Assembly (NCBI RefSeq): GCF_006965485.1
Contig: NZ_CP041360.1
Coordinates: 8,226,501-8,290,500, forward strand
From: Spirosoma sp. KCTC 42546
Lineage (GTDB): Bacteria; Bacteroidota; Bacteroidia; Cytophagales; Spirosomataceae
Direction: 5' to 3'
Length of the DNA stretch: 64,000 nucleotides
The position numbers were made by a program, and so were the translations under genes. Below are positions 8,901 to 17,824 of the stretch, in pieces; the stretch's first letter is position 1; each line of letters begins with the position of its first letter. The notes under the pieces were generated by a model. It was not told the origin of the DNA and made no database searches. It worked only from the letters and a program-made list of their open reading frames with translations.

Positions 8901-9347
8901 GTTAATATACAACTCATTGGCCCCCTCCAAACCCCGAAAGTTGCCAACCGCACAAACATAAATATCCAGAAAGCCATCGCCATTCACATCGGCCATAGTT
9001 GAGCCGGTCTGCCAGTCTGAAAAACCCGCAACACCGGCTTTTTCGGTGATGTCCTCGAACTTAAAATTGCCTTTATTGAGGTAGAGTTTATTCTTCCCCT
9101 GGTTCGACACAAAATACAAATCGGTCAGGCCATCGTTGTTGATATCCCCCGCCGAAACTCCTCCCCCATTATAGAAATAGAGGTAATCCAGAATGTTAAC
9201 TTTTTCGGTTGGAACAAGGTGGTTAATAAAGCCAATGCCTGTTTGCGTAGAATCGAGGGTTTGAAAGAGTTGTTTCTCGGACTTAAATAAGTTGCAACCT
9301 GCCAATGTCAATAAGCCAGTGGTCAGGAAGAAAGCAATACGTTTCAT
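5934..9347 (-). CDS. FG-GAP/VCBS-repeat lipoprotein with ASPIC/UnbV domain (first copy)
   Basis: The start is the ATG at 9347, which gives a proper lipoprotein signal (KRIAFFLTTGLLTLAGC); the open frame extends upstream to 9425 only through repeat DNA. The 1137-residue product has about 13 calcium-type motifs of the form D-x-[DN]-x-D-G-x-x-D (for example DVNGDGFLDIYV, DYDHDGDLDCYL), spread over two beta-propellers. Between them is an ASPIC/UnbV domain (GVGGKVIIKYG, TRGFESSV, FGLGKREVIDSLIVIWP). Such proteins are surface lipoproteins in Bacteroidota, often coded beside SusC/SusD, and probably bind ligand or act in extracellular complexes. Residues 219-241 are an insertion absent from the paralogue at 9439-12876 and are encoded by a small palindrome. 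Confidence 0.88.
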   Translation of the reverse strand: MKRIAFFLTTGLLTLAGCNLFKSEKQLFQTLDSTQTGIGFINHLVPTEKVNILDYLYFYNGGGVSAGDINNDGLTDLYFVSNQGKNKLYLNKGNFKFEDITEKAGVAGFSDWQTGSTMADVNGDGFLDIYVCAVGNFRGLEGANELYINNGDGTFTEKAADYGLDFTGFSTQAAFFDYDHDGDLDCYLLNHAVHTSRSYDRVTARNLRHNESGDYLYKNMSVEQGAGNKVSTSAKLPAQRSRRFINVSEQAGIFGAAMGYGLGISVADLNNDGWEDLYISNDFHEDDYYYVNNHNGTFTESVKKAFQHTSRFSMGNDVADVNNDGFADVVTLDMYPEDETVEKSSLGEDPLDIYLYKLAYGYMNQYSRNCLQLNLSGKKFMDVGAMAGVAATDWSWSPLLADYDNDGIKDLFITNGIVHRPNNLDYVKFAADDSLRYAMETSKALDDRAIKLMPEGKVHNYMYRGTSSMHFDDKSAAWGFTALNYSNGAAYADLDNDGDLDLITNNIDDPAGLYRNEANTIFPDNRHLTVKLKGDAPNTFGVGGKVIIKYGGSSHGDSIQVQQMMLTRGFESSVAPELLFGLGKREVIDSLIVIWPNQRMEIRTKVKANQSLTLKQADAQLDGTNYRYTTPSISPLFTDVTNTDSIPYKHQENKEYFDYVREPLMPFQVSTEGPHLAVADVNGDGLEDIYAGGAKWKAGSLLIQQPDGKFKGASQPDFVKDSTYEDVDAAFFDADGDKDLDLYVVSGGNEFYNQMTEQFDRLYLNDGHGNFSRSANSLPSMFDNKSCVRPCDVDNDGDLDLFVGGRVVGFGYGKSPNSYLLINDGKGHFSDQTEKRADGLRKAGMVTDAVWADYDNDKDLDLVLAGDWMPIRVFANNDGKFTEVKSITTDDTPLSGFYQRIIAADFDRDGDIDLMAANLGTNTKFRKAPDSQLRMWVKDVDKNQSPEQIIAYNRVSPGGGKEWYPLAFKDELGKQIPSIINKRFTDYVSFAGKPLNEVLNDDELKGAEEFTVDQFASIYLENQNGKFVVHELPMMAQVSKLFALQAIDIDQDGDLDVLGGGNFYGVSTYQGRYDASYGLVMRNDGKGGFTALSPIDCGFLLNGEIRDIRPVRTGRGLLLVVARNNAGLQVFKSLFLK
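8630..8684. repeat. Inverted repeat inside the first UnbV gene
   Basis: Bases 8630-8640 (GTTGAGCAGGG) and 8674-8684 are perfect reverse complements. The arms are made of the GAGCAGGG/CCCTGCTC unit also seen at 20511-20533. The segment codes for extra residues (EQGAGNKVSTSAKLPAQRS) that have no counterpart in the neighbouring paralogue, which reads QEKGK there. Confidence 0.7.
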
Positions 9348-9360
9348 GGGTAACATGAGT

Positions 9361-9456
9361 GAAGAGTGAAAAGTGAAAAGTGATGAATAGTGGTTTATAG
9401 CGAATGTGGATACCAACACACTCATTATTCTTCACTCTTCATTTTTCACTCTTCAT
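9361..9456. repeat. Inverted array of GAGTGAA-type heptamers between the UnbV genes
   Basis: Bases 9361-9388 contain tandem AGTGAAA/GAGTGAA units, and 9431-9456 carry the same units on the other strand, so the two blocks can pair imperfectly. The right block supplies the last codons (MKSEK and stop) of the second UnbV gene. The left block lies immediately upstream of the first one. Confidence 0.7.
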
Positions 9457-12400
9457 TAAAAATACTTGTGCACGGTCGTTGTTTTTTGCCAGAACGAGTT
9501 GTCCTTGGGCCAGCTGCGCCATGCGACGAACCTGACCACGAACAAAGAAACCAGACGCAGCCGGATTAATTGATTCGTAAGCAATGGTACCGTCCATTGC
9601 TTTGCCTCTATTGCGTAGCACAACGCCATAACTCGCATCGTAGCGACCAATTTCGGGCAGTACGTCCAGGAAATTTCCACCTAATACGAGGTCTGTTCGA
9701 CCGTCGTGGTCGTAGTCGGTAAAGATCACACCACAAACGGGCGATAGTTGTGCTGAAATGGGTAAGGGTTGAAATACCAATGTTCGATCGCCATTTTTCC
9801 CATCGTTCCGAAGTATTGCAGTTTGGCCAGTGAAAGCCTGCTTAACAACGGCTTGTTTTAGCTGGTCTTCGTCCAGTATTTCGTTGATTTTTTTACCCGC
9901 ATAATCGCCAAACTTTACGAATTTTTTCTTGATGGTCGGCATTTCTTTCTGCAAATCACTTTTCAGAACCATCGGATATAATTCTCCTGTTTCATCAGCG
10001 CAATTTATAATCTGTTCGATAGTTCCGTTATGATCAAAATCACCCACGTAGATTTCCGCAGGGGTGGTTTGTGTAGCGCGTATACGCGAGTTCGTCCCTA
10101 AATTTCCGACTACTAAATCCAGATCACCATCTCCATCAGCATCACCTGCCGTTACACAATTCCACCAGCCATTAGTTTTGAGCGGTTGTCCCTGTGCATC
10201 TTTAATAGTCAGTTCTGGATTTTGAGTCAATTTACCCCGTTTGTTTTCAAATACACGGATTGGCTCCCAATCCCCTACTACGATCAATTCAGGATATTTA
10301 TCCCCGTTCAGATCGGCCCAGGTTGCGCCTGTTACCATGCCTAACTGATCCACATCTTCCAGGAACCGTTTCGTATAGTTTTTAAAATTACCGGTACCAT
10401 CGTTCGTGAGCAGGTAACTGGCAGGATTACGTCCGTACTGGCTTGGAATGAGCCGGGAACCAACAAACAGGTCTATATCACCGTCCTGATCAAAATCAGC
10501 TGCCGTAACACATGACCCACTGGCCTTCAGGTTAGGCAGGCCCGTTTCGGAGCGGGAAAACCCTCCTTTTCCATCGTTCAGATAGAGCCGATCCAGCAAC
10601 TCCTCTGCTTCTGCACTGAATTCATTACTACCCGAAACAACGTATAAGTCCAGATCCTTATCGCCATCGGCGTCAAACAGCACCGCATCTACGGCTTCAT
10701 AGGTCGTGTCCTGTTTCATAATTGGTGGCGTTTTGTCGACAAAACGACCACCGGTGGCCTGCTGAATAAACAATCGACCCGAATGCCCGCTAGCCGATCC
10801 TAAAAAGACGTCATCCAAGCCATCCCCATTTACGTCTCCCGTGGCTAAAGCCGGACCTTGCGTTGAAAACTGTTGTTTTAATAATGCATCCCGGTTATAA
10901 TCAACAAAGCTGCTTTCGGTATGCAGATAATTCAGTCCAGAAGCAACCGTGTTATCCTGAAAAATTGGTTTGGGTTCACTCACTGTAGGTTTCCACAGCT
11001 GTTTTGCATCAGCCCAACGGAGCGTCATTAGTTGGTTGGCTTTCGGCTGACGTATCGTCTGCATCTTATCATCAGGCCAAATGATAACCATCGAATCAAT
11101 CTTTGGCGAGGACCCTAATCCAAATACCATGTTCAAGTCCACAGATGATTGAAAGCCCCGATTAGGCATCTGCTGCAATAATTGCGTTTGGCCGGGTTGG
11201 TACACAAATACCTTGGCACCAATGGCATTTCGATTCAGTCCGATACCCTCCAGTTTTATCTTCAGGTAGTTTGTCTGATGCTTTTCTATGGATAGATTCT
11301 GGTAAATCGCAACGGGCGCATTGGCGTTGTTAACAACCAGCTCCAGGTCTCCATCATTATCTAAATCACCATACGCAGCCCCGTTCGAGAAGTCTGGTTC
11401 CGAAAGCCCCCAGTCAACTGCCTTGTTTGTAAAGTGCAGGTTACCATCATTGTGAAACGCATAATTGGGAACGGCTTCAGAAGGTGCTTTATCCAGGAAT
11501 TCCTTGAAATTGAATTTCCGCTGACGGGCTATCTGGGCCATATTCTCCCCATCGGCCATGAAGTTCACAAAGTCCTGATCGGTTACATCTTTGGCTATCC
11601 CATTCGCCACAAATATGTCTTTCTGCCCATCATTGTCCATGTCGAAAATCAATGCGCCCCAGCTCCAGTCCGTTGCCTGAACGCCCGAAAAGCGCGCGAT
11701 ATCGCTAAAGGTTGGCAAGCTATTATTACCAGGTTGATTTCCCTGATTCAGATGCAGCATGTTCTGCATGAACTGATAATGAAAATCACGCCCTACCTTT
11801 ATCTGCTCCAGATCGTGGCCTTCGTAACTCGATGTCCGTTTCAACCGCTTGTCGTTACCAGGCAACATATCGGTTATAAAAATATCCAGCTTACCATCGT
11901 TATTGACATCCGCCACATCTGCCCCCATAGATGACAGGCTTGTATGTGGCATCGATTCTTTGATCGACTCCCGAAACGCCGGGCCGCCGGACCGTCCATC
12001 ATGATTGTTGATATAGAGGTAATCGCGCTCGTAGAAGTCGTTGGAAATGTAAATATCCAGCCAGTTGTCGTCATTTACATCGCCGATCGTAATCCCCAGC
12101 CCGAATCCAATCAGACTACCATAAATACCCGCTTCTTCACTGACATCGACAAAGTGTTTACCTTTCTCCTGGTCGTTCCTGAAGAGCTTATGTCCACCCA
12201 GAGAATCACGTTGCGCCCGTAAGTTTGCATAGGCTAGTTTCCCAACCGGCATAAAGCTGTTGTTGAGCAGATACATGTCCAGGTCTCCGTCGCGGTCATA
12301 ATCGAAAAAAGCCGCGTGGGTCGAGTAACCCCGATCGGCTAACCCATACTCAACAGCCCGTTCTGTGAACGTAGGAATACCGTTAGCGTCATTACCATTA

Positions 12401-12876
12401 TTAATGAAGAGTTCGTTGGCGCGGTCATCTCCATCCCGATTACCCGCATTACAAACGTACAGATCAAGTCGTCCATCACCGTTTACATCGGCAAAGGTGG
12501 CTCCTGTACTCCAGGCTTTTGTCCCACCCACCCCAGCTTTTGCGGTAACATCTGCAAACTCTATCTTGCCCTTGTCGGAAGTTGATTTACCAAGCACGGT
12601 CCGATTCAGATACAGCTTATTCTCGCCCATATTGGCGATTAGAAACACGTCAGACAAACCATCATTATTCACATCGCCGATAGCTACGCCCCCGCCGTTG
12701 TAAAAATTCCGGTAATTGAAGATGTTGAAATCCTTATCGTCAGTAACGGTATTAGCAAAATTGACGTGCGTTTCGTCGGGCGACAACTTTTGAAACAGCG
12801 GATCGGATGGCGTCTGCTGTTTTGACTGACAACTGGCGAATAAGCCTATTGACAGAACGAGTAAAGGGATACGCAT
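9439..12876 (-). CDS. FG-GAP/VCBS-repeat lipoprotein with ASPIC/UnbV domain (second copy)
   Basis: The start is the ATG at 12876, giving a lipoprotein signal (RIPLLVLSIGLFASC); the longer frame to 12924 adds no recognisable sequence. The 1145-residue product matches the downstream gene over its length and has about 14 D-x-[DN]-x-D-G type repeats (DVNGDGRLDLYV, DADGDGDLDLVVG). An ASPIC/UnbV domain (GLNRNAIGAKVFVY, NRGFQSSVDLN, FGLGSSPKIDSMVIIWP) sits near the middle. The two are clearly tandem paralogues, 91 bases apart. Several degenerate repeats (DFDHNGTIEQII) suggest relaxed calcium binding in that blade. A terminator after susD means this pair may have its own promoter in 12877-13033, though it is also reachable by read-through. 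Confidence 0.88.
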   Translation of the reverse strand: MRIPLLVLSIGLFASCQSKQQTPSDPLFQKLSPDETHVNFANTVTDDKDFNIFNYRNFYNGGGVAIGDVNNDGLSDVFLIANMGENKLYLNRTVLGKSTSDKGKIEFADVTAKAGVGGTKAWSTGATFADVNGDGRLDLYVCNAGNRDGDDRANELFINNGNDANGIPTFTERAVEYGLADRGYSTHAAFFDYDRDGDLDMYLLNNSFMPVGKLAYANLRAQRDSLGGHKLFRNDQEKGKHFVDVSEEAGIYGSLIGFGLGITIGDVNDDNWLDIYISNDFYERDYLYINNHDGRSGGPAFRESIKESMPHTSLSSMGADVADVNNDGKLDIFITDMLPGNDKRLKRTSSYEGHDLEQIKVGRDFHYQFMQNMLHLNQGNQPGNNSLPTFSDIARFSGVQATDWSWGALIFDMDNDGQKDIFVANGIAKDVTDQDFVNFMADGENMAQIARQRKFNFKEFLDKAPSEAVPNYAFHNDGNLHFTNKAVDWGLSEPDFSNGAAYGDLDNDGDLELVVNNANAPVAIYQNLSIEKHQTNYLKIKLEGIGLNRNAIGAKVFVYQPGQTQLLQQMPNRGFQSSVDLNMVFGLGSSPKIDSMVIIWPDDKMQTIRQPKANQLMTLRWADAKQLWKPTVSEPKPIFQDNTVASGLNYLHTESSFVDYNRDALLKQQFSTQGPALATGDVNGDGLDDVFLGSASGHSGRLFIQQATGGRFVDKTPPIMKQDTTYEAVDAVLFDADGDKDLDLYVVSGSNEFSAEAEELLDRLYLNDGKGGFSRSETGLPNLKASGSCVTAADFDQDGDIDLFVGSRLIPSQYGRNPASYLLTNDGTGNFKNYTKRFLEDVDQLGMVTGATWADLNGDKYPELIVVGDWEPIRVFENKRGKLTQNPELTIKDAQGQPLKTNGWWNCVTAGDADGDGDLDLVVGNLGTNSRIRATQTTPAEIYVGDFDHNGTIEQIINCADETGELYPMVLKSDLQKEMPTIKKKFVKFGDYAGKKINEILDEDQLKQAVVKQAFTGQTAILRNDGKNGDRTLVFQPLPISAQLSPVCGVIFTDYDHDGRTDLVLGGNFLDVLPEIGRYDASYGVVLRNRGKAMDGTIAYESINPAASGFFVRGQVRRMAQLAQGQLVLAKNNDRAQVFLMKSEK

Positions 12877-13033
12877 TAGTACAAGTACATGAAAAACAAA
12901 TCGTATTCGTAAAGAGAAGGTCAAGAATTTATAAAGACGATTTTAGTTTTTAAAGGGCTACAAATATAACGAATTATGAAGGTTGATTAGGTATTTCTAA
13001 CCAATTAATTGGCTTTTAATCAGCCTGTAAAAC

Positions 13034-13065
13034 AAAAGAGCAAGCCCAGATGAGCCTGCTCTTTT
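13034..13065 (-). terminator. Terminator after susD
   Basis: On the minus strand AAAAGAGCA (13065-13057) pairs with TGCTCTTTT (13042-13034), followed by GTTTT. It starts 19 bases beyond the SusD stop codon and should separate susCD from the UnbV genes at least partly. Confidence 0.75.
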
Positions 13066-13083
13066 ATTCTCATGTATTGACGA

Positions 13084-14559
13084 TTAATAACCTGGATTTT
13101 GCTTCAGGTTCGGGTTCAACGACAGCTGATCCTTTGGAATTGGGAACAATTGACGGAAGTCCTGTGAGGCAGGCTTCAGGCGCCATGCTTTTGTAAACTG
13201 ACCAAAACGGATTAAATCCTGACGACGGTGTTGCTCCCAGGCTAACTCACGGCCACGCTCAGCCAATAACTCATCCAACGTAATGGTTGTATAAGCAGGC
13301 ATACCGGCACGGGCACGAATGACGTTTAAATCAGGCAGTGCGATAGCTGTATTACCTAACCGTATATTGGCTTCGGCCCGCATTAGATATACGTCTGCCA
13401 AACGATAGATAACAAAGTCGTTATCCTGATCGGTGAATGTGTTATTTGCCTGAATTTGATATTTCTGGCTACGAGCGCCTGCCAGACGGCCATTAGCACC
13501 CGCATCAAAAACGAATGATTCAACTTCGGGTCTGAACACCATTGGTAACGCGTCATCCATCAGCGGTTTACCAGCAGCATCGTATTGCTGCCCAACAATC
13601 CATTGCTTTTTTCGCAGATCTTTATCATCAAATGAATTGTAAAACTCTGTTACTGTTGCCCAGCCATTCCAGGGAGCCGTTCCCAGGTTGTAGGTCAACT
13701 GGCTCAGGTAGTGAAGTGTTTTCATTTGTACGTTCATCCCTCCCCGTTTTGATTTATCAAAAGGAGTTGCCAGAATCGTTTCCTGAGAGTTCTGATTCTG
13801 CGTAGCGAAATTACTGAGGTAGTCTCCGGAAATCTGGAATTTACCAGATGAGATGATATTCGTGCAACGGGTAATGCAATCAGCCCAACGAGGAGTACCT
13901 GTGTACACTTGTGCATTCAGGTACAATTTAGCCAGAATCATATCGGCCACGTATTTATTCATGCGGCCATAATAAGCACCTCTTGGTGCATCGCTCAGGT
14001 TTGGATATACGGCCAGTAGCTCTTTCTCAACAAAAGCGAATACCTCTGCCCGCGTGTTTTGCTTCGGTGTAGCAGCAGTTACGGCATCAGAGATAATTAC
14101 ATTACCAAACAAATCCATTGCCTGGTAGTGGAAAAATGCCCGCAGCGCCCGTAACTCAGCCTTGGTGTTAGCATCCGTAATGGTACCTAACTGCTGGTTG
14201 ATACTGGTGATGTTATTGTAACACCAGGTCCAGGGACCATTGAACTGGCCGTTATCCGTAACGGGGTCCCAGGTATGTTGATATAACCGTTTCCAGTTAT
14301 CACTATCTTTCCAGTCACCACCCCGTGTCGGTACGATCTGCTCGTCCGTTACTGTGTTCAGGTTGGACATGTTCCCATAATAGTCGCCCAGACCATTATA
14401 TAGCGGCCCAATCAGGGCTGCCTGCTGGCCGGCTGTACTACCAAACGTACCGCTGGTAGGAATGACGTCATAGGTCGTTTCGGTCAGATCGGTACAAGCC
14501 TGGCTTGCCAGCACCAGTGCCGAGCAGCCCAGAAGCAATTTTATATTTATTTGTTTCAT
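13084..14559 (-). CDS. SusD/RagB family nutrient-binding lipoprotein
   Basis: This 491-residue lipoprotein (CSALVLASQAC, lipidated Cys22) has the SusD plan. The N-terminal half holds TPR-like helices (RALRAFFHYQAMDLFGNV near residues 133-150), and the C-terminal end is typical: YRLADVYLMRAEANIRLG, LNVIRARAGM, ELAWEQHRRQDLIRFG and FPIPKDQLSLNPNLKQNPGY. SusD proteins sit on the outer face of the outer membrane and form a lid over the SusC pore, delivering oligosaccharides or other large nutrients. It follows its SusC partner by 130 bases. No glycoside hydrolase gene accompanies the pair, so the substrate cannot be named. Confidence 0.95.
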   Translation of the reverse strand: MKQINIKLLLGCSALVLASQACTDLTETTYDVIPTSGTFGSTAGQQAALIGPLYNGLGDYYGNMSNLNTVTDEQIVPTRGGDWKDSDNWKRLYQHTWDPVTDNGQFNGPWTWCYNNITSINQQLGTITDANTKAELRALRAFFHYQAMDLFGNVIISDAVTAATPKQNTRAEVFAFVEKELLAVYPNLSDAPRGAYYGRMNKYVADMILAKLYLNAQVYTGTPRWADCITRCTNIISSGKFQISGDYLSNFATQNQNSQETILATPFDKSKRGGMNVQMKTLHYLSQLTYNLGTAPWNGWATVTEFYNSFDDKDLRKKQWIVGQQYDAAGKPLMDDALPMVFRPEVESFVFDAGANGRLAGARSQKYQIQANNTFTDQDNDFVIYRLADVYLMRAEANIRLGNTAIALPDLNVIRARAGMPAYTTITLDELLAERGRELAWEQHRRQDLIRFGQFTKAWRLKPASQDFRQLFPIPKDQLSLNPNLKQNPGY

Positions 14560-14635
14560 AGAAGTTTTTGATAATTAACCAGTTACAGCGTTTACTTTCC
14601 AATGAATCATGTACGCTGTGTTAACTAAAAAAGTT

Positions 14636-14678
14636 TTCACAAACCGGATATTTTTTTGCACTATATCCGGTTTGTGAA
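14636..14678 (-). terminator. Stem-loop between susC and susD
   Basis: Bases 14636-14651 and 14663-14678 are perfect 16-bp reverse complements with an 11-base loop. On the minus strand the stem is followed by AACTTTTTTAG. The position, 12 bases after the SusC stop and before SusD, suits either a leaky terminator or an mRNA-stabilising stem that sets the SusC:SusD ratio. Confidence 0.7.
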
Positions 14679-14689
14679 CTAAAACCAGT

Positions 14690-17600
14690 TTAGAAGGTCA
14701 GGTTGAGGCCTAACTGGAACGTACGTGTTTTAGGGTAAACAACGTTTCCGTAGCCACCCCCATCTAAACCAACAGCGTTAGGTGCCTGCTGAATCTGACT
14801 ACCGTTCGTTTGCAGGTCAGCTTTGACCTGTAGTTCAGGATCGATACCTTTGTATTTGGTAATGATAAACAGGTTATTACCACCAGCATAAATCCGTGCA
14901 TTTGTGATGTACTTGCTGGCTGGCAGTGGGATGTTGTAGCCAATCTGCCAGTTATCAAACCGCACAAATGAACCACTTTCCAGCCAGTTTGACGTCAATA
15001 CGTTCACACCGTAGTTTTTAGGATAGTCCGTTACACCTTTCAGCATATTGGTTTCCAGAATCGAACCTGGAATTAACAGGTTCGACCGTATGGCATTCAG
15101 GATGGTGTTGCCAAACGTTCCACGTAACTGGAAATAGACATCGAATCCTTTATAACGGAATGTATTGATAAACGAGGCATTCAGGAATGGCTGTGGATTG
15201 CCCTGTTTTACATAGTTTCCTGAAGCAACCCCAGCAGCAGCATCTGCCTTACCCACCTCCGTTACCGGCGTGTCACCAGAGCCCGCTTTCAATAATGGCT
15301 GACCGTCAGATGAGTAGCTACCCGTAAACGTAGGCACATTATTAAATTCTCCCAATGGCTGACCAGGTACCAGGTAAGATGCAAATACGTCGGACAGACC
15401 ACGACCATTAAACGCGTTGAAACGCACCTGACCATTGCTAAACTGATCATTTGACAGCGTAACTATCGTGTTTTTGTTATAAGCACCAACAACCCGTGAA
15501 TTCCAGGAGAAATTACCTTTCTGGATTACATCACCACCAAAGGATAATTCAAACCCGCTGTTACGCATCGAGCCTACGTTGGCCAGAATCGTGTTGGTAA
15601 AGTACGTAATACCATCGGCAGGTACTGAGTAGGGATACAACATGTCTTTGGTTAACTTGTTATAATACTCTACTGTACCCGAGAAACGACCACCGATGAG
15701 TTGGAAATCCAAACCAATGTTCGATGTAGTCAGTACTTCCCATTTCAGGTTTGGATTCGCGTTCTGCGTGATACCATAGCCTGGCAGGAAATCACCCAGC
15801 GTACCATCGTAGTAGGTACCTTTCTGACCATATAACTGAATGGAGTTGTAGGCCGAGATACCTTCCGAGTTACCTGTTTGGCCATAACCAACGCGCAGTT
15901 TCAGGAAGTTAAGTGTATTGCTCTTTGGGAAGAATGACTCATTGGTAATGGTCCAGCCAGCACCCACCGATGGGAATACGCCCCATTTGTTGTTGGCGCC
16001 AAATTTAGAACTACCATCCCGGCGCACAGTAGCCGTTACGTTGTACTTGTCATTCAGGTTCAACGTAGCCCGGCCAAAGAAGGAGATCAACTTCGCGTTA
16101 TTGCGGTAGGATGTAGCATAGTTGTTAGCAGGACTAACCAATGTACCTGAGCCTAAACCCAGGTTACTATAATTGATATCAGGCGTCGCAAAACCGTTGT
16201 TAGCTGCAGTGAAACCATCGTTATCAAAGCTCTGGTACGAATAACCGCCCAATAACGAGTAATTGCTGTTCTGAGTGCCGAATCCTTTGGTGTAATTAGC
16301 CGTCAATTCCAACAATTTCGTATTCTTCTCCTCAAAGCTTCGGCTAGCACGACCATTATTAGCGGCATAGGCTTTGATGTTTGGATTGGTGTAGAAGTTA
16401 TTGACGGTGTTATCCCGTTGTAACTGACCACTAACGCCAACTGTTAATCCGTCCAGGATCTCATAGCGCAGGTTCATACCACCCTGCAAATACCGCTGTA
16501 CACCGTTATTGATAACGTTCTCCAGCATAGCAACCGGATTGAAGAGGTCAAAACTACCACCTACTTCATAATATGATCCGTCAGCGTTGCGTACCGGCAA
16601 TGTTGGCAGGAACGTAACGGCGCGTCCGATGATACCACTGTCATACTTTTTGTTCGTTTCGGAGTACGACAGATTATACTGAATGTTCAGTCGGTTGTCA
16701 AACGCTTTCTGATCGAGGTTAATACGAGCCGTTACACGATCCAGACCAGTTTTTTTAATAATACCGTTCTGGTTGATATAATTGAGCGAGCCCCGATAGC
16801 TGAACGTTGGTGAGCCCCCCGCAATGGAAAGATCGTGGTTGTTGACGGTTCCAGTCTGCGTGACTTCCTTCGTCCAGTCCGTATTATAATTTCCAGCAGG
16901 GAAACGCTGTAAATCATTTAATGCCGAAGCTCCTTTAATTTGAGTAACGGCATCCCGATAACCTTGTGCGTCCAGCATATCATACTGCCTGGAAATAGTC
17001 GATACACCAACGTAGTTATTAAATGCTACTGTTGTTTTTCCCGACTTACCACGCTTGGTGGTAATCAGGATAACGCCATTAGCTGCCCGTGAACCATAAA
17101 TAGCAGCAGCAGAGGCATCTTTCAATACATCCATCGACTCAATGTCGGAAGGAGAAATGGTGTTGATTGGAACACCAATCATACCGTCGACTACATATAG
17201 AGGGTCAGAACCACCGGCCAGCGAGGTGTAACCACGCAAACGAACCGTTGGTTGTTGGTTAGGATCGCCCGAAGGAGCCGTAATAACCAGACCGGCTACT
17301 TTACCTTGAATGGCTTGCAGTGGGTTTGGGTTTACCCCAGCGTTAAAATCTTTAGCGGATACCTGCACAACAGAACCAGTCAAATCTTTACGTTTTGACG
17401 TACCATATCCTACTACCACAACCTCATCCAATGCTTTCGTGTCATCAGACAATTTCACGTCTACCGTCGAACGGTTCCCTACGACTACTTCCTGCGAAGT
17501 ATAGCCAATAAAGCTCAATACCAGCGTTGCGTTGTCTGGCACATTGGCCAGCGAATACTTACCATCAGCATCAGTGTTTGTTCCACGCTGGGTACCTTTA

Positions 17601-17824
17601 ATTTGTACACTCACACCGGGCAGAGAGGATCCCGACGGGTCCTTTACAGTGCCCGTTACAGTACGGCCCTGTGCCCAGGCCACTGAATTGCCCAGTAGCA
17701 GTATCATTGCCAACATGGCCACAAAGCTTAGTGAAGCTTTTTGACCAAATGACTGTGATCGGGAAACCCCAATCTGACCTACGTAGCCACCGAAGCGGTT
17801 CATTTTGTAGGATTTGTTCATCAT
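14690..17824 (-). CDS. SusC/RagA family TonB-linked outer-membrane transporter
   Basis: This 1044-residue receptor has an unusually long N-terminal region before its export signal (SLSFVAMLAMILLLGNSVAWAQ, ending near residue 52). Next are a carboxypeptidase-D-like regulatory domain (VTGTVKDPSGSSLPGVSVQIKG), the SusC-type segment DEVVVVGYGTSKRKDLTGSV, a plug domain (ASAAAIYGSRAANGVILITTK) and a 22-strand-type barrel ending in Phe (FQLGLNLTF). It imports a bulky substrate handed over by the SusD neighbour, powered by TonB. Two adjacent ATGs (17824 and 17821) are equally possible starts. No STN domain and no adjacent anti-sigma/sigma pair is seen, so ECF-type control is not indicated here. Confidence 0.95.
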   Translation of the reverse strand: MMNKSYKMNRFGGYVGQIGVSRSQSFGQKASLSFVAMLAMILLLGNSVAWAQGRTVTGTVKDPSGSSLPGVSVQIKGTQRGTNTDADGKYSLANVPDNATLVLSFIGYTSQEVVVGNRSTVDVKLSDDTKALDEVVVVGYGTSKRKDLTGSVVQVSAKDFNAGVNPNPLQAIQGKVAGLVITAPSGDPNQQPTVRLRGYTSLAGGSDPLYVVDGMIGVPINTISPSDIESMDVLKDASAAAIYGSRAANGVILITTKRGKSGKTTVAFNNYVGVSTISRQYDMLDAQGYRDAVTQIKGASALNDLQRFPAGNYNTDWTKEVTQTGTVNNHDLSIAGGSPTFSYRGSLNYINQNGIIKKTGLDRVTARINLDQKAFDNRLNIQYNLSYSETNKKYDSGIIGRAVTFLPTLPVRNADGSYYEVGGSFDLFNPVAMLENVINNGVQRYLQGGMNLRYEILDGLTVGVSGQLQRDNTVNNFYTNPNIKAYAANNGRASRSFEEKNTKLLELTANYTKGFGTQNSNYSLLGGYSYQSFDNDGFTAANNGFATPDINYSNLGLGSGTLVSPANNYATSYRNNAKLISFFGRATLNLNDKYNVTATVRRDGSSKFGANNKWGVFPSVGAGWTITNESFFPKSNTLNFLKLRVGYGQTGNSEGISAYNSIQLYGQKGTYYDGTLGDFLPGYGITQNANPNLKWEVLTTSNIGLDFQLIGGRFSGTVEYYNKLTKDMLYPYSVPADGITYFTNTILANVGSMRNSGFELSFGGDVIQKGNFSWNSRVVGAYNKNTIVTLSNDQFSNGQVRFNAFNGRGLSDVFASYLVPGQPLGEFNNVPTFTGSYSSDGQPLLKAGSGDTPVTEVGKADAAAGVASGNYVKQGNPQPFLNASFINTFRYKGFDVYFQLRGTFGNTILNAIRSNLLIPGSILETNMLKGVTDYPKNYGVNVLTSNWLESGSFVRFDNWQIGYNIPLPASKYITNARIYAGGNNLFIITKYKGIDPELQVKADLQTNGSQIQQAPNAVGLDGGGYGNVVYPKTRTFQLGLNLTF

